From Entrophospora sp. SA101 (Eukaryota > Glomeromycota > Glomeromycetes > Entrophosporales > Entrophosporaceae): a stretch of 14,480 nt of DNA. Location: positions 26,396 to 40,875 of the forward strand of contig CAUDNR010004392.1 of assembly GCA_958430865.1 (NCBI GenBank), read 5' to 3'. A program made the translations under genes and the position numbers. Under the pieces are notes generated by a model. The model was not told where the DNA came from and did no database searches. It saw nothing but the letters and a program-made list of their open reading frames with translations. Position 1 is the first letter of the stretch. Each line of letters starts with the position of its first letter. Below, one piece after another: positions 8,329 through 14,480 of the stretch.

Positions 8329-9690
8329 TAATGATTGTTTATCTATCCATTCTTGATTTATTTTTGGATGAAAAGCCTCGCATTACCATCAAAGCCTTGA
8401 TTACAAAAAACAAAATCATTATTAATTGAAATTTTATTTTTGAACCAGAAGAAGATTCCACACAATTATAAAATCATGGTCTGATACTATTGATGGTGCT
8501 ATCAGATAAACAACAATAACAATATATACCTTTTAAGAAAATAATGCTTGTAATTAATATATTAAAAAATCAAACCATTTTAAGTTTTGTGAATCCTTTC
8601 AGTGGTTTAAAAAACTATGAAACTATTCAAAAACTTGAATTAGGATCATATGATGCTACTGCAAGTGTTAATGGAACTGTTTACGAAGCTATTAACGATC
8701 TTTTGGGATGTAAAAATTATAAAAGAGATATTCCTATTGGTGTAAGTCCTGGTATCTATTTATTGAAGGCAATGGTAATGCTTTAACATGATGAATCGTT
8801 AGGTTTAGATTCTGCATATTCTGCTCTTATTGTTATTAAAGGTAATAAATCTTTTAATAAAATTATTAACAATTAAATTTGTTTCGTGTATATAATATAT
8901 CTATTATCTACTATTTATTATTTGGCAGATAATGAAACATTGATGTTTGTTCAGTTGGGTAAAAAAGATGTTCGGAATAGTTGAAGATTGCAATTTAGGA
9001 ACCGAAAATATGAGACATTGTGGCTTTTTTTTTAATCAAAATAAATATGGTATATATATTATTATTTGGAAAGATTTTTAAAAAAAAATACTTGAACAAT
9101 ATTAGCATATTAATAGATGGATGAGCAATCTTTGTTGATTCGACGCAAATAATTCTACAAGGCTGTAGATATAAAGTGTGAATTCACTATTAAAATTGCA
9201 GGAAAGACAAAGCAGATAATCAAATCATCAAAATTCTTATAAATTACCACCACCAACACTGCAGCTATCATCATCATAGTTGATAAAATATGGAAGTGTA
9301 ATAATGAAACACCTAAATATTGGAAAATAATCAGAGATGATTTATTTATGTCATTTTTGCTAGTAAAGTTCCCTTTGGCTTTATCTGGTGATGGTCTATT
9401 AAATTTAATGTTTATAAAATGAGATGTTGTCAACAAGAAAAATGCTCCTGATGTTCTTTTTAGTGTGGACATTTTGATTAAAGGCGTAGATTATCAAAAT
9501 GAAAATATATAAGTATTTATTTAATTCGTTGTTTTTAAACACACATTCATCAAATCGATTATATGTTAAAATTACAGGTTGAATGTTGTAAAGTTAAAGC
9601 TTTTAGATTAAAAATCATATTGGTTATTTATATTATTAGTATTGATGGTGAATCATTTAAATTTGAACATTCCAAGTAGAAGTTCATCCT
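8329..9690 (+). pseudogene. Decayed sphingosine/diacylglycerol kinase-like gene (LCB4/5 family)
   Basis: Homology is readable in order but in shifting frames. It runs from LSILDLFLDEKPRITIK (about 8340-8390) through FEPEEDSTQL and SWSDTIDGAI to FVNPFSG (ATP-binding NPFSG, about 8585), YDATASVNGTVYEAIND (about 8650-8695), IPIGVSPG and LDSAYSALIVIKG. After an intron at 8842-8928 come FGIVEDCNLGTENMR and LLIRRK. Further on are NNETPKYWKIIRDD, LSGDGLLNLMFIK, VKAFRL, ISIDGE and VEVHP after an acceptor at 9576-9577. Intact kinases have SGDGT. Here two codons and the Asp are lost, leaving SVNGT, and the GGSGN segment is replaced. There are several in-frame stops and frameshifts, and about 30 residues are missing after NPFSG. 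Retained GT-AG introns show a duplicated genomic copy, not a retrocopy. No function is expected. Confidence 0.85.
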
Positions 9691-9789
9691 TAATTGATCA
9701 ATATAGTTGGAATGGAAGGAAAATATTAATCTAATAATCTTTGAAAGTTGAGCTGAGAGAGTTAAAGAAAAAGCAGAATAATAGAATCA

Positions 9790-9808
9790 AAGCTTAAGAC
9801 TTAAGCTT
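9790..9808. repeat. 19-bp perfect palindrome
   Basis: AAGCTTAAG and CTTAAGCTT flank a single A. It lies about 100 bases past the readable end of the kinase-like pseudogene. Function unknown. Confidence 0.85.
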
Positions 9809-10115
9809 CATTTTTATCTGTATCATAGAATTTTGAGATTCAAGGTCAGAATGATCATTCACCAAAGTTACAACTGGTACATCCAAATTAACAGCCAAAG
9901 AAATTGCTCCAACGTAAAAAAAAATATGAATAGTTGTCTCCTAGTCAAAGATATGTATCCTCTCCTGATGGTACAGTCGAAAGAAAATCTGTGGCAAGTT
10001 GAATCTGAATTTTGGAGTATAACTATTAATGATAATTAACAAGAGAAAAGTTCTGATACGTTCATAAAATTTTGTATTGTATGTCTGCCTATGAAATGAC
10101 ATGCTAAAATTTCCA

Positions 10116-10140
10116 TTATTGCATGTTCCGCATGCAATAA
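10116..10140. repeat. 10-bp perfect stem-loop
   Basis: TTATTGCATG and CATGCAATAA pair perfectly around the loop TTCCG. It is isolated from any gene I can identify. Confidence 0.85.
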
Positions 10141-11142
10141 CTCGTATATGTATCCTTGCCTCTTGTACTCCAAAGGAGGGACGTTAAATAAATAAAGCTT
10201 TAACTTCAGAGATGTCTGCTTTCCTAGTTTTCAATAGATTGAATTCGGTCAAAGCCCGTTGGCAACCTCTCGAGTTTTGACAACATTAGGATCGGACGCT
10301 TCAAAAGAAAATGTTGAAATTCCTGTGTGCCTGGTAGTTTCTTAAAATAAATTCCTAAAATGGGTTTAATATCTGATACCAAGTGTTGAAAACTAAGGCT
10401 CCGAGCGAATCAATGAAATTCGAAACATCTAATTTTTGATTCGTTTCACTCGAATCTTTGGTTTGACTCGGTCCGAAATATATACCAATATGAAATAATT
10501 TGAATTCTGGATAATTTTAAAAGAGTTGCCTTTGGAATAATAAATGGCTTCGAAAATATTTATTGGTTATCGTCATTATTAATATATATAGAAATACCCA
10601 CTAATAAATAACTTCAATAATAATCAAAAATGCAAACTGCAAAATTGCGTGCACCTAAGACTTTAGGCCTCGACTTTAACGGTTTACTTTTTTTATAAGT
10701 TTCCTAGTGAATTTATTTTTCAAAATGGAAAACAAAAGATGTTGTTAATAAAATGATATCTTCATCAACCGATTCATAGATGGAAGCAATTTAACAACAA
10801 AATCTCTCCATTACATTAAAGCTAGATTCCACTAACAAAGCTATTTTTTTAAAAGGTGGGAGGTCTTTAGACCACTCATACTATATGTGAAATTAGGTAG
10901 AGAAACTCCATCCAGTGAGTGTATGTATACATTAATATATACATCATTTTAGTCTCTAGGGAAACCTGTTCTATGCAATAACAGGCAGAAAGTAATGCTT
11001 TTAAAGGCCATACAAAATTTATTAGGTTCCGAGCTCTTAATCATGAGATTTATGGCACCTCCCTGCCTGATACGCGATTAGTTTCGTGTAATAGTAATAG
11101 TAAAATCCCTTTTTTTGTATATTGAAATTATAAATAACAAAC

Positions 11143-11325
11143 ATGTAGTTTTTTTAATGCCACAGTCCTATCTTCAATAGTTCTTTCATCACCACTATTT
11201 GTATATTTTGAACCATTTAATCAAGTAGCTTTGGATATAGTTGCAAATCCACCTTCACCTATCTTTTCAATATTTGTTAAATTGTTATAAGGAATCCATT
11301 GAAGATAATAAAAATTATCATACAT
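11143..11325 (-). pseudogene. Protein kinase N-lobe fragment with nonsense codon
   Basis: The minus strand reads YYLQWIPYNNLTNIEKIG, then the glycine loop GEGGFATISKAT. A TGA follows where this family has Trp (ATW.NG becomes AT*LNG). After a hydrophilic insert comes VALKKLH with the catalytic Lys. The frame then ends, with no C-lobe, HRD or DFG motif. The WIPY...GEGGFATI..ATW pattern is characteristic of the greatly expanded kinase families of arbuscular mycorrhizal fungi (from memory). This is a truncated, dead copy. It abuts the SUMO pseudogene head-to-head. Confidence 0.8.
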
Positions 11326-11900
11326 GTCAGAACAACAACAGCTTCGCTCAACTCAACCACCTACTGAGGAAAAAATAACAACAACAATGATAAAAAATAA
11401 AATAATAATGATAGTGACATCAAACAAATTGACGAACATATTAATATCAAAGTTGTTGGAAGCGTAAGTTACCTTTGGTGTATATGCTATGCTAAGCTAA
11501 AAGAGTTATGAATAAGAACACGAGTAAAAAGATAAGCTCATTAAAAATGATGTGTATTAGCGTCTATTATTTTATATTTGATTATATTGCATGCTAATTA
11601 TAAATTGCTTTTTTTATCATTATCGGATCATAATGAAGTATTTTTCAGGATTAAAAGAACAACACAATTAAAAAAACTTATGGATGCTCATTGTGATATA
11701 CAAGGAAAATCTTCATTGTCACTTAGGTTTCTTTATGATGGTGATCGTATACAAAGCCATAATACGCCTGCAGATGTATGTATTTGAATCTTTCTTAAAG
11801 AATCGATTATTTCATTATTTATTGGAATATTATATCTTCTTTTCCTAAATAATTAGTTGGGTATGGAAAATGGCGATTCCATTATGTTATGGTGGTAATA
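11324..11900 (+). pseudogene. SUMO (SMT3-like) pseudogene, three decayed exons
   Basis: Exon 1 starts MSEQQQLRSTQPPTEE at 11324. It then needs a one-base shift in an A-run and passes a TAA (11371-11373) before IKQIDEHINIKVVGS, with the donor at 11464. Exon 2 (11626-11775) has an intact core with VFFRIKRTTQLKKLMDAH, SLRFLYDGDRI and NTPAD, but its acceptor reads CG instead of AG. The donor GTATGT follows at 11776. Exon 3 (from 11857) gives LGMENGDSI and then loses the frame by an apparent one-base deletion before DVMV. The C-terminal Gly-Gly needed for conjugation is not encoded. At least four independent lesions make a functional SUMO unlikely. Retained introns indicate a genomic duplicate. 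Confidence 0.85.
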
Positions 11901-12689
11901 AGAAATCAAAATCATTATGTTATATGTGTGTGTATATACATTAATTTATAATCGTAGGTAGAGAATTCTTAATATAAATTGAATCGTTCGTTATGCATAC
12001 CATTCACATATATAACATACAAAATTTTTTTTATATTCAACATATTCAACTCTCAAATTATACGTTGAATGAAATCATTTTTATTGTCATTATAAAATTA
12101 ACATCAAAGTCACTTAGTCGCTCCATATTTTACATAATTGTAGATTTCAATTTCAATGATATAGAATATTTATTGTGTTAAAAAGTTCAGTATTTGGGTG
12201 TGAAATCCCTTTAGATTGGTTAATTTTCACTTGTTCGTTGTGTCGCGTGGTTAGGAACTACATCCAAAACCCCGTTCTTTATTTGATTAGATAGAAAAAT
12301 GACTACCTTGTAATTATTATTATTATTATTATTATATATACTAAAAAGGGGGCCGGTAAGAGGCACACTTGATGTATTAGTATGTAATGAATGATCTCAA
12401 ATTTGTATAATATTAATGCTATTTATTTTCTTGGATATAAAATGCGGATATTTAGTTGAAAGACAAATTATTATTTTATATATTTATAGTTTTACTGATG
12501 AGTAAAATTTGATCATTAATTAATCCTGCCATAAGCACCTGGTAGGCTCACTCTTTTTATTCTGATTCATATTTGTTTATTTTTGAAAACTTGCATTTAT
12601 TATTTCCCAATTTCATTTAACTCGACCTGTGTGTAGTTGTGAGGGATTATAACTTTTATTGATTTCCATTCATATTATAAAGAAAACAC
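11901..12689. other. Non-coding region
   Basis: No gene is supported. There is an (ATT)n microsatellite at 12313-12334. A 62-codon plus-strand frame (11993-12181) is Ile/Phe/Asn-rich and looks like chance. I checked for tRNA A- and B-box patterns and found none convincing. Confidence 0.55.
12313..12334. repeat. (ATT)n microsatellite
   Basis: About seven ATT units in intergenic sequence. Confidence 0.9.
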
Positions 12690-13260
12690 AAAAAACTGAA
12701 ATCTGAAGTTCTTTCTTCACAAACTCCCAAATCTTCATTTTCAACGAACTCATTATCATCTGTTATTTCCATTACTTCCACAATAAAATGTTATCAACTC
12801 GCGCAGTTTATAATGATTAATGATGAAAGCGATGAGATTATCAATTTAGCTGATTATTATCCACAAATGGATGAAGAATGTGCCAAAATGGATCCTTTTC
12901 AATGAAAACAAAACAAAAATGCAGTTTTGAATTAATAACACCATTAGATGCAATTCTCCGTGTAGAAATTTTTTTGGTTATATGGTAATTCCGAAATTTT
13001 TTTTCTTTAAAGTTTCAAAATGCAGATCTTGTTTTAAATCGAGTATGGTTCATTTCCCCCAAATGTCAACAGGATGACGTAGAAAGTTTAATAGGTGAAT
13101 GTGATAATGAAGAACTGAGAAATGCATTGCAAGGTTTTACGAACTTTGTTGGTAAATGATATAGAGAATTTTGACGGTGTTGATGGTAGATTAATAATAA
13201 TATAATGAGTGGTAATAAAATCTGCAAGTTACCAAGTGAATCCAATGGTGATTCATTTAA
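12690..13260 (+). pseudogene. Unidentified coding-like, fragmented plus-strand stretch
   Basis: Several consecutive plus-strand blocks have protein-like composition but sit in different frames. About 12700-12903 is a Ser/Thr-rich then acidic run with NDESDEIINLADYYPQMDEE, ending in TGA. About 12920-12984 gives SFELITPLDAILRVEIF. About 13016-13160 gives NADLVLNRVWFISPK and SLIGECDNEELRNALQGF. About 13205-13260 gives MSGNKICKLPSESNGDSFK, followed by GTAAAAG. Some junctions could be introns, for example AG at 13014-13015 or 13024-13025 and GT at 13152-13153. I could not build an uninterrupted gene from plausible splice sites, and I do not recognise the family. Decay is the simplest reading, but a real multi-exon gene is possible. 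Confidence 0.35.
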
Positions 13261-13453
13261 GGTAAAAGTAATCAGACTATTAATAATTTACGATCAAGTT
13301 TCCACGTATCTGTCTATCTATTTATTCTTTTTCATTATCTATATCATTATTATAATTTTTATTTAATTTAATTTAATTTTTAATTAATCATTATAATTTT
13401 TAATAAAAATTTTTTTTACTTTTGAAACTAAATTTGATTTCAAATTTAACCAC

Positions 13454-14170
13454 TTACTCACTATTTAAATTTAATCGACTAAAACTTCCATTGGCATCAT
13501 GTATATTCACTAAATTACTATTCCCTCTTAGATTTCCCTTTGCTGTTAACCCTGAAGACGACAATAAACCAACCACATTAGGATTGGTATTAATATTGCT
13601 ATTGCTAATTCTGTTGCTATTATTTGTGTTATTTGCTGGAGATGGTACAATTGTTGCAATTGGTAAGTTACCAACTAAACTTGGTGATACTGCACGTCTT
13701 TTAGGATTAAAATATGGTTCAAATCTATCATCTGAAGCTATTAAAATTTTATTAATAGATAAAAATTTTTTAATTTTATATTAAAAGCAATATTTAAAAG
13801 TGACAAATAAAATGCTTGTATTTTACCTTTTCGTTTAGAGCGGCCAGATACAGACCATGGTCCAGCCAAGGATGTAGGAGAAGGTGTATCCTGACGAAAC
13901 TTTTATTTTTTTAAAATAAAACAAAAAATCAACTTGATTCATTTAAATGAAATATTAAATCAGCAACAAACATACTAATATATCAATTTCAGGATTCAAT
14001 TTAGAAGATGCATAAGGTGGTGGAGAAGGTTGAATATCTCGGAATTTAATCCAATTTACTAAAAATTCCTAAAAATTTTATTGTAATTTAAAAAAAAATT
14101 TGTCGGAAAAAAGTCCTTTTGAAAATTTTGAAAAAGAAAATAAAACCTCGGGTAATTTTGCATGATCCAT
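13454..14170 (-). CDS. Unrecognised spliced protein with KRRAVSPS motif and Asn-rich region
   Basis: Four minus-strand exons join in phase: 14170-14147 (possibly longer upstream), 14068-13976, 13890-13827 and 13737-13454. From the ATG at 14170 this gives 154 residues. Landmarks are FLVNWIKFRDIQPSPPPYAS, then DTPSPTSLAGPW, SKRKASDDRFEPYFNPKRRAVSPS, an Asn/Ser-rich low-complexity stretch and a terminal FSRLNLNSE. The basic KRRAVSPS block could be a nuclear localisation or proline-directed phosphorylation site, which is inference. I do not recognise the family. The 5' end is uncertain, because the same frame stays open to 14401 and the first donor is weak (GTTTTA). The stop overlaps donor-like sequence (GTGAGTAAG), so a further 3' exon cannot be excluded. 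Confidence 0.6.
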
Positions 14171-14229
14171 AGAAACATCGTGCTCATTTTTGAGTACTTT
14201 AGTAGTCTTGTATTCCTGCTTTATTTCAG

Positions 14230-14480
14230 TTTCAAATATATCGATGCAACTTGACACACCAACTCCATCTAGTGGAACTGAATCTGGTAATGAAGAAGAA
14301 TCCAAGTTTGCCTTTTTCCCATTTGTACAAAAATTATTTACATCAACCTCAAGGCCAAATACACCTACAACTCCTCCACCTTGCACCATAAAGACAACCA
14401 ATTCTCCATTTATTACTACAAATCCTCATCAACGCATAAGAAGAATGAGTTTAGATAGTTCTAACAGTGGAACACATGTC
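14230..14480 (+). CDS. Possible partial Pro/Ser/Thr-rich gene running off the right edge
   Basis: A plus-strand frame is open from 14166 to the end of the window. A good acceptor (TTTATTTCAG) precedes 14230 and an ATG lies at 14244. It encodes a disordered-type sequence with TPTPSSGTES, NTPTTPPP and a basophilic kinase-like site RRMSLDSSNSG. The composition is typical of fungal regulatory proteins. The minus strand is also open over most of the segment, so strand assignment is uncertain. If both this gene and the minus-strand gene are real, their start regions are less than 80 bases apart or overlap. Confidence 0.4.

Larger units (their letters stand above)
9691..11142. other. Gene-poor region with short open fragments and hairpins
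   Basis: No intact gene is seen. A minus-strand frame at 9940-9794 reads VGAISLAVNLDVPVVTLVND and looks protein-like, but it is only about 49 codons and bounded by stops. The overlapping plus-strand frame at 9833-10039 is weaker. Two perfect hairpins are present at 9790-9808 and 10116-10140, with smaller ones such as CCTGTT...AACAGG (10965-10985). Base composition here is less AT-rich than in other intergenic stretches, which fits decayed genes or old repeats. Confidence 0.5.

Noticed and set aside
11993..12181. 62-codon plus-strand frame
   Set aside because: Ile/Asn/Phe-rich composition without homology or neighbouring exons; a chance frame.
12230..12290. Possible tRNA-like segment around GTCGCGTGGTTAGG
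   Set aside because: No B-box GGTTCRANTCC pattern, no acceptor stem pairing and no anticodon arm could be assembled.
13422..13784. 120-codon plus-strand frame with a Leu-rich membrane-like segment
   Set aside because: The Leu/Val run is the antisense of the Asn/Ser-rich exon 4 of the minus-strand gene, which fits splice phases and composition better.

Overview
The window is a strongly AT-rich eukaryotic nuclear segment. Genes are broken by many short GT-AG introns, and poly-A/T runs and microsatellites are common. Its genes are fungal or opisthokont in type: isopentenyl-diphosphate isomerase, a WDR83/MORG1 WD40 protein, cytosolic glutaminyl-tRNA synthetase and histone H2B. A kinase fragment carrying a WIPY..GEGGFATI pattern resembles the large kinase families of arbuscular mycorrhizal fungi. 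I therefore infer a Glomeromycotina-like fungus (Rhizophagus or a relative). This rests on sequence style and family knowledge; no database was searched.

Layout. Positions 1-5299 form a compact gene block: IDI (+, 194-1189, five exons), WDR83-like (-, 2737-1270, eight exons, convergent with IDI) and GlnRS (+, 2882-5299, five exons, divergent from WDR83 across only 144 bp). I rebuilt the exons by hand. All splice phases close, and the products are 225, 303 and 652 residues. Positions 5300-7408 are gene-poor and hold two inverted-repeat elements of MITE size and one unexplained open frame. An intronless histone H2B gene follows at 7409-7849.

Positions 8329-11900 are a cluster of decayed genes: a sphingosine/diacylglycerol kinase-like pseudogene that still has its introns, an N-lobe fragment of a protein kinase on the minus strand, and a three-exon SUMO pseudogene with several independent lesions. 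Positions 12690-13260 hold a further coding-like but broken stretch I could not identify.

Positions 13454-14170 carry an unrecognised spliced minus-strand gene with a KRRAVSPS motif and an Asn-rich region. Its 5' end meets a segment (14166-14401) that is open on both strands. A Pro/Ser/Thr-rich plus-strand frame runs off the right edge.

No operon-like or defence-like system is visible. The intact genes are housekeeping genes of isoprenoid synthesis, scaffolding or RNA processing, translation and chromatin, with no shared pathway. The most noteworthy points are: a 25-bp perfect inverted repeat just upstream of IDI; a GlnRS that lacks the usual eukaryotic N-terminal domain but has a 46-residue Lys-rich tail with a four-residue period; microsatellites packed against intron 3' splice sites; and the 3.6-kb run of pseudogenes.
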